From Clostridiales bacterium (GTDB lineage Bacteria > Bacillota > Clostridia > Oscillospirales > Oscillospiraceae): DNA of 12,997 bases. Where the stretch lies: assembly GCA_021205375.1 (NCBI GenBank), contig JAJPXR010000064.1, positions 1 to 12,997 on the forward strand. The letters are read 5' to 3'. Shown one piece after another: positions 1 through 6,609 of the stretch (positions are counted from its first letter, which is position 1; each line of letters starts with the position of its first letter). The notes beneath the pieces were generated by a model, which made no database searches, was not told the DNA's origin, and saw nothing but the letters and a program-made list of their open reading frames with translations. Position numbers and translations under genes: made by a program.

Positions 1-53
1 TTCACTATTTTTGCGGGTTATTTTTCTCTGCCCCAACTCTTGACATAGAACCT

Positions 54-1565
54 CTATTTTTCATTGTCCCAGTTCATGCGGCCAAACAGCTTGGCTGCCT
101 GCAAAATCTCCGCTTGCAGTTCCTCTGTCAGATCCGGCCAGGTGACCCGCCAGCGCCAGTTGATGCCGATGGTGGAGGGCTTGTTGATGCGGCAGCGGTT
201 GTCGTATCCCAAGTAGTCCTGCAAGGGGACGATGCAGGTGGCGGCGGCGGAGCGCAGAATGAGGCCGATCAGGGAGCGGTACAGCTCCTCTTTTGGCGTG
301 GCTTGGTCGCAGAGGTAGCGCCGGACCATGGCCCGTTCCTCTTCCCGGATGCTGTCGAACCAGCCCACAAGGGTCTCGTTGTCGTGGGTGCCTGTGTAGG
401 CCACGCAGTTTTCGATGTAGTTGTGGGGCAGGTAGTCGTTGGCAGAGCCGGAGTCGCGGGAGTCGAAGGCAAATTCCAGCACTTTCATGCCGGGGAACCC
501 GCTGTCACGCACCAGTTGACGCACTGAGTCGGTCACATAACCCAGGTCCTCCGCGATGACCCGGTGCGTGCCCAACCGCCGCTCCATGGTGCGGAACAGG
601 TCCAGGCCGGGGCCTTTCTCCCAGTGGCCGTTGCAGGCGGTGGTTTCCCCATAGGGGATGGAAAAATATTCATCGAACCCCCGGAAGTGGTCGATGCGCA
701 CCACGTCGTACATCTGGAAGCAGAACCACAGGCGGCTCATCCACCAGTCGTAATCAGTCTGCTTGTGGTAGTCCCAGCGGTAGAGGGGGTTGCCCCAAAG
801 CTGCCCGGTGGCGGAGAAGCCGTCCGGCGGGCAGCCCGCTACGGCTGAGGGGGTGTTGTCACCGTCCAGTTGAAACAGCTCCGGGTGCGCCCAGGCGTCC
901 GCGCTGTCCATGGCGACATAGATGGGGATGTCTCCGATGATTTGGATGTGCTTGCCGTTGGCGTAGGCTTTTAGGGCGTGCCACTGCTTGAAAAACAGGT
1001 ATTGCAAATACTGTTGAAACTCGATGTCGTAATACAGCTCCCGCCGGTAGTAGTCCATGGCGTTGCCCCAGCGCAGGCGAATGTCCTCCGCCCACTCGGT
1101 CCAGGGCTTGCCGCCGAAGCGGTCTTTCACCGCCATAAACAGGGCGTAATCCGCCAGCCACCAACTGTTTTCCTCTGCAAAGCGCAGATAATCGGCGTTG
1201 TGGCTGACATCGGCCCGCTCATAGGCTTTGTGGAGCAGGGGATAACGCTCCTCGTAGAGCTTTTTATAGTCGATGTCCCGCTCATCCGCCCCGAAGTCTG
1301 CGGCGTCGCACTCCGCCTGGGTCAGAACGCCCTCCTCCACCAGCGTGTCCAGGCTGATAAAGTAGGGGTTCCCTGCGAAGGTGGAGAAGGACTGATAGGG
1401 GGAGTCCCCGTAGCTGGTGGGACCCAGGGGGAGGATCTGCCAGTAGGACTGACCGGCGGCGGCCAGCCAGTCCACCCAATCGTAGGCGCTTTGGGAAAAG
1501 CTGCCGATCCCGTACCGGCCCGGCAGACTGGCCAGGGGGAGCAAAATGCCTGCGGTTCGCTTCAT
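54..1565 (-). CDS. malQ: 4-alpha-glucanotransferase (amylomaltase, GH77)
   Basis: Cytoplasmic enzyme that transfers alpha-1,4-glucan segments between maltodextrins and releases glucose, allowing short maltose chains to be rebuilt into degradable ones. The 503-residue protein spans the usual bacterial MalQ core. Visible signatures are the N-terminal RTAGILLPLASLPGRYGIG region, GDIPIYVAMDSADAW near residues 211-225, RIDHFRG with the nucleophile at Asp292, VIAEDLG with the acid/base at Glu339, and GTHDN with the third catalytic Asp at 395. These positions fit closely to those known for Thermus amylomaltase. The ATG at 1565 is chosen over an upstream in-frame ATG at 1625 because AGGAGG (minus strand of 1572-1577) lies 6 nt before it and the family homology starts there. 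It is the second gene of a minus-strand pair, 76 nt after the glucosidase stop codon. No terminator is visible in the 53 bases left after its stop. Confidence 0.96.
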   Translation of the reverse strand: MKRTAGILLPLASLPGRYGIGSFSQSAYDWVDWLAAAGQSYWQILPLGPTSYGDSPYQSFSTFAGNPYFISLDTLVEEGVLTQAECDAADFGADERDIDYKKLYEERYPLLHKAYERADVSHNADYLRFAEENSWWLADYALFMAVKDRFGGKPWTEWAEDIRLRWGNAMDYYRRELYYDIEFQQYLQYLFFKQWHALKAYANGKHIQIIGDIPIYVAMDSADAWAHPELFQLDGDNTPSAVAGCPPDGFSATGQLWGNPLYRWDYHKQTDYDWWMSRLWFCFQMYDVVRIDHFRGFDEYFSIPYGETTACNGHWEKGPGLDLFRTMERRLGTHRVIAEDLGYVTDSVRQLVRDSGFPGMKVLEFAFDSRDSGSANDYLPHNYIENCVAYTGTHDNETLVGWFDSIREEERAMVRRYLCDQATPKEELYRSLIGLILRSAAATCIVPLQDYLGYDNRCRINKPSTIGINWRWRVTWPDLTEELQAEILQAAKLFGRMNWDNEK

Positions 1566-1595
1566 GGGGTGCCTCCTCTCTCGTCTCGTGGCAGA

Positions 1596-1631
1596 TGTGC
1601 AATGTGCAGTCAGGGAGATACACATTGCACA
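1596..1631. repeat. 11-bp perfect inverted repeat in the glucosidase-malQ gap
   Basis: The arms TGTGCAATGTG (1596-1606) and CACATTGCACA (1621-1631) are perfectly complementary around a 14-nt loop. Within the left arm the heptamer ATGTGCA is repeated in tandem (1595-1608). It fills about half of the 76-nt gap between two co-directional genes and has no T-run on either strand, so it is not a normal intrinsic terminator. In the transcript it would form a stable stem-loop just ahead of the malQ ribosome binding site, possibly an RNA-processing or stabilising structure, or a small dispersed repeat. Confidence 0.7.
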
Positions 1632-1641
1632 GGATTACTTG

Positions 1642-3321
1642 TTATTTTTCCTCCAGGCTGACCACCACAAACTGATACCCTTCCAGGCAGAGCTGTCCAT
1701 CCTCCACCTGGAGGCCGTTAAGGTTGTTCAGCAGCACCTCCCCAACCTGGGCGGGCAGGGCCATCGTCTGGGGCTGGCGCTGGAAGTTCCCCGCCACCAG
1801 AAGGGTTTTTTCGCCCTTGCGGTAGTAGGCCATCAGGTTCTTCTGCTCCGCCAGATAGGGGATCAGCTCGCCGTAGACCACCGTTTCCTTCCAGACAGAG
1901 TCCTTCCGCAGCCGGATAAGCTTGCGATACCAGTTGTAAACGGAATCCTCGTCGTCGATTTGCGCGGCCAGGTTCAGCGTTTTGTAATTGGAGTTCACGG
2001 GCAGCCAGGGGGTCCCGGTGGTAAAACCGGCGTTGGCGGTAGCGTCCCATTGGAAGGGAGTGCGGGCGTTGTCCCGGCAGTGCATTTGGATGCTCTTCAG
2101 CGCCTGAGCGGGGGAGAGGCCCGCGTCCAGCGCCACTTGGTATTGGTCCAGGGCGGAGATGTCGTTTACCTGGGAGATGTCCTGAACGACAGGATTCTCC
2201 ATGCCCAGCTCCTGGCCCTGGTAGATCCAGGGCAGGCCCCGCAGCATAAAGTACAGCCCGGCCAGCATTTTTTTGCTGGTGAGGGAGAGGTCCTCTTCGG
2301 GGATGTAGCGGCAGACGCCCCGGGATTCATCGTGATTTTCAATGAGGTTGGACAAAAAGCCGATGCCGGCGGTCTTTTTTTGGCTCTGGAAGCAGGCGGC
2401 TTTGTACTGCTCCGCTGTGACAGGCGCCTGGTCATACCAGCCCTTGTCGCTGTGGTTCAGAATAGTCTCCGCAAAGTCGAACATACTGGAGAAGTAGCCG
2501 TTGTCCCCGATGAAGTCGGGAATGTCCTCTGGTTTCTCGTTGAACACCTCGCCAACGGTGAAGGCGTTGTGAGGCGCAAAGGTCCGGTCCCGCATCTCAC
2601 CCAGGAACTGGCCGATGCCGTTGGCCTGCTCCAGCATCCGGTGGATGCTGCACAGACCGTCCTCCCGGTCGGCAGGGAAGTCCCGGAAGGGCAGCAGCTT
2701 TTTGATGTTGATGATGGCGTCCAGACGGAAGCCGCCCAGCCCCTTGTCCAGCCACCAGTTGATCATCTTGTAGACCTCTTCCCGCAGGTCGGGGTTCTCC
2801 CAGTTCAGGTCGGGCTGCTTCTTGTGGAAGGCGTGGAAGTAGATTTTGTCGTCGTGGCCGGGCAGCTTCTCCCAGCAGGGGCCGCCGAAGTAGCTGCGCC
2901 AGTTGCAGGGGAGAGGGGCGCCCTCCTTCCAGTCCCGGATGTAGAAAAATTTTCCGTATCTGCCGTCGGGGTCGGCGCAGGCTTTTTGGAACCACTCGTG
3001 CTCGTCGGAGCAGTGGTTCACCACCAGGTCCATGACGATGGAGATGTCCCGCTGCTTGGCCTGGGTCAGCAGCTCGTCCATGTCCTCCATGGTGCCAAAC
3101 AGAGGGTCGATGCTGTAGTAATCGGAAATGTCATAGCCCTGATCCGCCAGGGGGGAGCAGTAGATGGGGGAAAGCCACACGATGTCCACCCCCAGCTCTT
3201 TCAGGTAGTCCAGCTTGCGGATGACGCCCCGCAGGTCGCCTACGCCGTCGCCGTTGGAATCGCAAAAGCTCTTGGGGTAGATTTGATAGGCCACCTTTTC
3301 ATGCCACGATTTGCGAATCAT
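1642..3321 (-). CDS. GH13 alpha-glucosidase, oligo-1,6-glucosidase subfamily, Ala type (predicted alpha-1,4 preference)
   Basis: Cytoplasmic exo-acting glucosidase that releases glucose from the non-reducing end of imported oligosaccharides. The 559 residues match the usual length. Seen in order: the calcium-loop motif DSNGDGVGD (21-29), region I MDLVVNH (97-103), region V QPDLN (169-173, typical of the oligo-1,6-glucosidase branch), region II GFRLDA with the nucleophile at Asp201, TVGE with the acid/base at Glu258, and region IV NHD with Asp331. A C-terminal beta domain follows. Ala202 after the nucleophile is, from family knowledge, linked to alpha-1,4 rather than alpha-1,6 cleavage. Region IV reads NHDESR instead of the more common NHDQPR. 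The ATG at 3321 has AGGAGG 9 nt upstream (complement of 3331-3336); the reading frame stays open far upstream, but that part has no homology and crosses the promoter. It is first in the unit with malQ and divergent from the LacI-type gene. Confidence 0.93.
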   Translation of the reverse strand: MIRKSWHEKVAYQIYPKSFCDSNGDGVGDLRGVIRKLDYLKELGVDIVWLSPIYCSPLADQGYDISDYYSIDPLFGTMEDMDELLTQAKQRDISIVMDLVVNHCSDEHEWFQKACADPDGRYGKFFYIRDWKEGAPLPCNWRSYFGGPCWEKLPGHDDKIYFHAFHKKQPDLNWENPDLREEVYKMINWWLDKGLGGFRLDAIINIKKLLPFRDFPADREDGLCSIHRMLEQANGIGQFLGEMRDRTFAPHNAFTVGEVFNEKPEDIPDFIGDNGYFSSMFDFAETILNHSDKGWYDQAPVTAEQYKAACFQSQKKTAGIGFLSNLIENHDESRGVCRYIPEEDLSLTSKKMLAGLYFMLRGLPWIYQGQELGMENPVVQDISQVNDISALDQYQVALDAGLSPAQALKSIQMHCRDNARTPFQWDATANAGFTTGTPWLPVNSNYKTLNLAAQIDDEDSVYNWYRKLIRLRKDSVWKETVVYGELIPYLAEQKNLMAYYRKGEKTLLVAGNFQRQPQTMALPAQVGEVLLNNLNGLQVEDGQLCLEGYQFVVVSLEEK

Positions 3322-3401
3322 AGTCAAATTCCTCCTGTGATAGAGCAATAAATGTGAAATACAGACAGAAGCCTCTCTACATTTGAAACTGTCCTGTTTA
3401 T

Positions 3402-3430
3402 AAGATAGCAAAGCAGGGGAAGGTTGTAAA
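3402..3430 (-). promoter_or_regulatory. Promoter of the glucosidase-malQ unit
   Basis: On the minus strand, TTTACA (complement of 3425-3430) is followed by a 17-nt spacer and TATCTT (complement of 3402-3407). The predicted transcript starts near 3395, giving a leader of about 75 nt. The -35 box overlaps the outer arm of the 28-bp dyad at 3427-3454. The same TTTACA plus 17-nt spacer recurs at the second glucosidase promoter, which supports both calls. Confidence 0.7.
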
Positions 3431-3454
3431 GAGGTTACGCGCATAACCTCTTTA
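3427..3454. promoter_or_regulatory. Operator O1 for the LacI-family regulator (28-bp dyad)
   Basis: A 28-bp inverted repeat with a single mismatched pair (3438/3443). Its core is GGTTACGCGCATAACC at 3433-3448. The same 16-bp pattern occurs at 3493-3508 and 4765-4780. It lies immediately upstream of and touching the -35 box of the minus-strand glucosidase promoter. Assignment to the neighbouring LacI-type gene is inference from proximity and from the repeated copies. Confidence 0.75.
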
Positions 3455-3491
3455 TGGTACAAATTGTGAGATGCCGTTTTGTGAAAAAGGA

Positions 3492-3509
3492 TGGTTATGC
3501 AGATAACCA
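3492..3509. promoter_or_regulatory. Operator O2 for the LacI-family regulator
   Basis: TGGTTAT and ATAACCA form perfect 7-bp arms around GCAG, and the core 16-mer is GGTTATGCAGATAACC. Its centre lies 60 bp from that of O1 and about 20 bp upstream of the TTGACA box of the regulator gene. That position suits autoregulation, and looping or cooperative binding with O1 is possible. Confidence 0.7.
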
Positions 3510-3520
3510 CGGGAAAAGGT

Positions 3521-3549
3521 TTGACAAGTACGCATTTTTGTCCTATTTT
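3521..3549 (+). promoter_or_regulatory. Promoter of the LacI-family regulator gene
   Basis: A perfect TTGACA at 3521-3526, a 17-nt spacer and TATTTT at 3544-3549. A second TATAAA at 3553-3558 is too far away to pair with this -35. The predicted leader is about 40 nt and contains the GGGAGGG ribosome binding site at 3580-3586. Confidence 0.7.
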
Positions 3550-3594
3550 TTTTATAAAGGCACAAACGAACCGCTTGTTGGGAGGGAACCGGAT

Positions 3595-4620
3595 ATGGTC
3601 ACGATCAAAGAGATCGCTGCGCGGGCGGGCGTCAGCACGGCGACAGTCTCCAATGTTCTGCACGGAAATTTGAAAAAAGTTTCCCCGGCAACGGTGGAGA
3701 AGGTCCGCAAGCTCATCGACGAGATGGGATATGTCCAGGGCCAGGGTCCCAACACCGCCCAGAAGGGCGGCTCCCATCTGGTGGCGGTCATCGTCCAAAA
3801 CCAGATCGGCATAAAAAGCTCTCTGCTGACCGACCCCTTTTACGGCGTGGTCATCGGCGTCATTGAGCAGGAATTGCAGAAGCACGGATATTACATGCTG
3901 TTTTACTCGTCGGATAGCGTGGACAACATCTTCAAGACGATCATGGGCTGGAACGTGGATGGCGTGATCGCCATCTCTTTTTCCGATGTGAACTGTGAAA
4001 AGCTCAACCAGATGACGAGAAAGCCAATCATCTCCATCGACTGCTTTTATTCCGGCAAGCAGAACCAGAGCAGCGTCCCCAACATCGGCCTGGACGACCG
4101 GATGGGAGGCTACCTCATGGCCCGCCACCTGATGAAACTGGGATATGAATCCATATATTTCTGCGGCTACCGGAACTACGGCGTGGACGCCTGGCGCTGG
4201 CAGGGGGCGCAGCAGGCCCTGGAGGAAGCCGGAGAAATAGGCGGAGGCTGCAAGCTGAAACTTATCGAACTGGGGGTCACCGCCGAGGAGCGGGAGAAAA
4301 GCTACCGGGAAATTTTTCGGCAAATGCCCTTCCGCAGCAAAACGGCCCTGTTCTTCACGGCGGACATCCTGGCCATGGAAGTTTACTATTCTCTGCTGGG
4401 CAGCGGGGTGAAAATTCCGGAAGACGTGGGCATCGCCGGGTTTGACGACAACTCCGAGGCCATCGGGTTTTCCATCCTGCGGCTGACCACCGTCCGCCAG
4501 AACTTCCCCGCCAAGGCGCGCCTGGCGGTGGAGGAACTGGTCAAGGCCATCGAGGACCCGGCTTATCAAATGCACTCCCACCTGCTGCCGGTTTCCCTGG
4601 TGCTGCGGGACTCCGTGTGA
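3595..4620 (+). CDS. LacI-family transcriptional regulator, likely local maltodextrin/isomalto-oligosaccharide regulator
   Basis: DNA-binding regulator with an N-terminal helix-turn-helix (TIKEIAARAGVSTATVSNVLHG, residues 3-24) and a periplasmic-binding-protein-like sensor core (about 61-341). The core shows the family patterns DPFYGVVIGVIEQEL (80-94), VDGVIAIS and EDVGIAGFDDN. The 341-residue length is normal. Residues 15, 16 and 20, which set operator specificity in this family, are Thr, Ala and Asn. The hinge after GYV (46-59) reads QGQGPNTAQKGG: it contains Pro and Gly and lacks the usual minor-groove-inserting Leu. The ATG at 3595 is preceded by GGGAGGG with 8-nt spacing; an in-frame ATG at 3454 lies inside O1 and upstream of the promoter, so it is rejected. 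The gene is divergent from one glucosidase and precedes the other. The inducer is probably a malto- or isomalto-oligosaccharide (inference). Confidence 0.9.
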   Translation: MVTIKEIAARAGVSTATVSNVLHGNLKKVSPATVEKVRKLIDEMGYVQGQGPNTAQKGGSHLVAVIVQNQIGIKSSLLTDPFYGVVIGVIEQELQKHGYYMLFYSSDSVDNIFKTIMGWNVDGVIAISFSDVNCEKLNQMTRKPIISIDCFYSGKQNQSSVPNIGLDDRMGGYLMARHLMKLGYESIYFCGYRNYGVDAWRWQGAQQALEEAGEIGGGCKLKLIELGVTAEEREKSYREIFRQMPFRSKTALFFTADILAMEVYYSLLGSGVKIPEDVGIAGFDDNSEAIGFSILRLTTVRQNFPAKARLAVEELVKAIEDPAYQMHSHLLPVSLVLRDSV

Positions 4621-4645
4621 GGGGAAAGTTCTGAAAGCTCGTTTG

Positions 4646-4659
4646 GGGAAGCGCTTTCT
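4646..4659. promoter_or_regulatory. Possible cre (CcpA) site
   Basis: GGGAAGCGCTTTCT matches 11 of 14 positions of the cre-like palindrome TGAAAGCGCTTTCA and has a perfect AAGCGCTT core with central CG. It lies between the regulator stop codon and the second glucosidase promoter, about 160 bp upstream of the predicted transcript start. Carbon catabolite control would suit the locus, but the site is distant and imperfect. Confidence 0.4.
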
Positions 4660-4764
4660 ATAAAAGAAAGAAAAAATCTCGCCTTTTGTGAAGAAAACCA
4701 GACAACCTGTCTACTAAGTGGGCGAAATGCACAAAAAGGGATAAAAAAATTTGTGCGGGGTTCC

Positions 4765-4780
4765 GGTTATCAAGATAACT
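4765..4780. promoter_or_regulatory. Operator O3 for the LacI-family regulator
   Basis: GGTTATCAAGATAACT is the third copy of the 16-bp dyad in this window and matches O2 at 13 of 16 positions. It ends exactly 2 nt before the TTTACA -35 box of the transporter-operon promoter, the same spacing that O1 has to the divergent glucosidase promoter. Confidence 0.72.
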
Positions 4781-4782
4781 CA

Positions 4783-4811
4783 TTTACAAAAGAAACAAAA
4801 TGTGATACTTT
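4783..4811 (+). promoter_or_regulatory. Promoter of the glucosidase-transporter operon
   Basis: TTTACA at 4783-4788, a 17-nt spacer and TACTTT at 4806-4811. An alternative -10 is GATACT at 4804-4809, preceded by TG in the extended position. The predicted start is near 4818, about 50 nt before the ATG. The architecture copies that of the minus-strand glucosidase promoter. Confidence 0.65.
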
Positions 4812-4866
4812 AACCTCAGCATTAGTAATCTTCATAACTTGAATGATCAAATGGAGGAGACTGACT

Positions 4867-6609
4867 ATGGCACGCAGTTGCAAGGAGAAGCACAGCTTCG
4901 CAGGGAGCGCAGCGGAAGTACCCCTTGAGGGTAGAAGTACCGCTCGACAGTGGTGGAAAGAAAACGTTGTCTATCAAATCTACCCTCGCTCGTTCTGCGA
5001 TTCCAACGGGGACGGCGTGGGCGACCTGAACGGCATCCGCTCCAAACTGGGCTACCTGAAAGAGCTGGGCATCCACATCCTCTGGCTCAGCCCGGTCTAC
5101 AAGTCCCCCAACGACGACAACGGGTATGACATCGCGGACTACCGGGCCATTATGGACGAGTTCGGCACCATGGAGGACTTCGACGCGCTGCTGGCGGAGG
5201 CCCACCAGATGGACATCAAAATCGTCATGGACCTGGTGGTGAACCACACCTCTGACGAGCACCAGTGGTTCGTGGAGAGCCGCTCCTCCCGCGACAACGA
5301 CAAGCGGGACTATTACATCTGGCGGGAGGCCGTGGACGGCCACGAGCCAAACAACTGGGGGAGCTGCTTCTCCGGCTCGGTCTGGGAGTGGGACGAGACC
5401 ACCGGCATGTACTACCTCCACTGCTTCTCCAAAAAGCAGCCCGACCTGAACTGGGAAAACCCCAAGGTCCGGGATGAGGTCTTTGACATGATGACCTGGT
5501 GGTGCGACAAGGGCATCGACGGGTTCCGCATGGACGTGATCTCCATGATCTCCAAAAAGGAGGGCCTGCCCGACGGCCCGGTAGAGGGCCTTTACAGCCC
5601 CTGCGTGTACAGCGTCTGCAACGGCCCCCACGTCCACGAGTACCTCCAGGAGATGAACCGCCGCGTCCTCTCCAAATACGACCTGATGACCGTAGGCGAG
5701 ACTGCGGGTGTCACCGTGGAGGAGGCCAAAAAGTACGCCAACACCGACGGCACCGAGCTGAGCATGGTGTTCCAGTTTGAACACGTGGGACTGGACGACG
5801 GCCCGGTGGACAAGTGGTGTACCGACCCCATGTCCATCCCCGCCCTGAAAGAGAACCTGACCAAGTGGGAAAAGGAGCTGGAGGGTGTGGCGTGGAACTC
5901 CCTCTTTTTCTGCAACCACGACCAGCCCCGTGTGGTCTCCCGGCTGGGGGACAACTCCCCCCAGTCCGCCAAGTGTATCGCCACGGTGCTGCACTTCATG
6001 CAGGGCACACCCTACGTCTACCAGGGCGAGGAGCTGGGCATGACCAACTGCCCCTTTGGTTCCATCGAGGACTACCGGGACATCGAGAGCATCAACGCCT
6101 ACCGGGAGCTGACCGGGGCGGGGCTGCGGGAACCGAAAGAACTGCTGGAGTGCATCGCCTACAAGAGCCGGGACAACGCCCGGACCCCCATGCAGTGGGA
6201 CGATACCCCCAACGCCGGGTTCACCACCGGCCAGCCCTGGATCATGGTCAACCCCAATTATACCACCATCAACGCGGCAGCGGAACTGGCGGACCCAAAT
6301 TCCGTGTTCTGTTACTATAAAAATCTCATCGCCCTGCGGCAGGACAGCAAGTGGTCGGACGTCATCGTCTATGGCAGCTACGACCTGCTGGCCCCGGAAG
6401 ATGAGGCGGTGTTCGCCTACACCCGGCGAAAGGACGGTGTGACGCTGTTGGTGGTTTGCAACCTCTCCGCCCAGGCCCGGACCTTCCCGATCCCCGAAAC
6501 TGTCCAGTGGGACAGCGCAGAGCTGGTGACGGGGAATGTCCCCCAGGCCGAGCTGACCCGGCAGCTTGCCCTGGCCCCCTGGCAGGCGGCTGTCTGGGCG
6601 CTGGCATAA
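4867..6609 (+). CDS. GH13 alpha-glucosidase, oligo-1,6-glucosidase (MalL-like), Val type
   Basis: Cytoplasmic enzyme that releases glucose from isomalto-oligosaccharides and related sugars. The 580 residues exceed the usual 555-560. Seen in order: WWKENVVYQIYPRSF (29-43), the calcium-loop DSNGDGVGD (45-53), MDLVVNH (121-127), QPDLN (191-195), GFRMDV with the nucleophile at Asp223, TVGE with the acid/base at Glu278, and NHDQPR with Asp352. Val224 after the nucleophile is the residue linked in this family to alpha-1,6 specificity. GGAGGAG at 4853-4859 stands 7 nt before the ATG at 4867 and decides this start over one at 4843, which precedes the ribosome binding site. Residues 1-28 are an odd extension with no family match. 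They are encoded by a stretch with a short direct repeat and a hairpin, and no in-frame alternative start lies between 4867 and the homologous part. First gene of the transporter operon. Confidence 0.94.
   Translation: MARSCKEKHSFAGSAAEVPLEGRSTARQWWKENVVYQIYPRSFCDSNGDGVGDLNGIRSKLGYLKELGIHILWLSPVYKSPNDDNGYDIADYRAIMDEFGTMEDFDALLAEAHQMDIKIVMDLVVNHTSDEHQWFVESRSSRDNDKRDYYIWREAVDGHEPNNWGSCFSGSVWEWDETTGMYYLHCFSKKQPDLNWENPKVRDEVFDMMTWWCDKGIDGFRMDVISMISKKEGLPDGPVEGLYSPCVYSVCNGPHVHEYLQEMNRRVLSKYDLMTVGETAGVTVEEAKKYANTDGTELSMVFQFEHVGLDDGPVDKWCTDPMSIPALKENLTKWEKELEGVAWNSLFFCNHDQPRVVSRLGDNSPQSAKCIATVLHFMQGTPYVYQGEELGMTNCPFGSIEDYRDIESINAYRELTGAGLREPKELLECIAYKSRDNARTPMQWDDTPNAGFTTGQPWIMVNPNYTTINAAAELADPNSVFCYYKNLIALRQDSKWSDVIVYGSYDLLAPEDEAVFAYTRRKDGVTLLVVCNLSAQARTFPIPETVQWDSAELVTGNVPQAELTRQLALAPWQAAVWALA
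4915..4941. repeat. Direct repeat and hairpin inside the 5' end of the second glucosidase gene
   Basis: GAAGTACC occurs at 4915-4922 and 4934-4941, with the hairpin TACCC-CTTGA-GGGTA (4919-4933) between and overlapping them. The segment encodes residues 17-25 of an N-terminal extension that homologues would not be expected to have. This suggests a small dispersed element inserted in frame just after the start codon. Confidence 0.5.

Noticed and set aside
1..53. AT-rich stretch after malQ that resembles an insertion-sequence end (CCCCAACTCTTGACATAGAAC)
   Set aside because: Only 53 bases are available, with no transposase, no paired inverted repeat and no target duplication in view.
1546..3351. 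Long open frame on the plus strand opposite the glucosidase
   Set aside because: The opposite strand encodes a full GH13 enzyme with all catalytic motifs. The long antisense frame is a by-product of high GC and shows no recognisable domain.
3322..4581. Upstream extension of the minus-strand glucosidase frame by about 420 codons
   Set aside because: It runs through the promoter region and antisense to the LacI-type gene, lacks homology, and the AGGAGG-preceded ATG at 3321 fits the family start.
4700..4712. Small hairpin AGACA-ACC-TGTCT after the LacI-type gene as a terminator
   Set aside because: The stem is only five pairs and there is no T-run after it.
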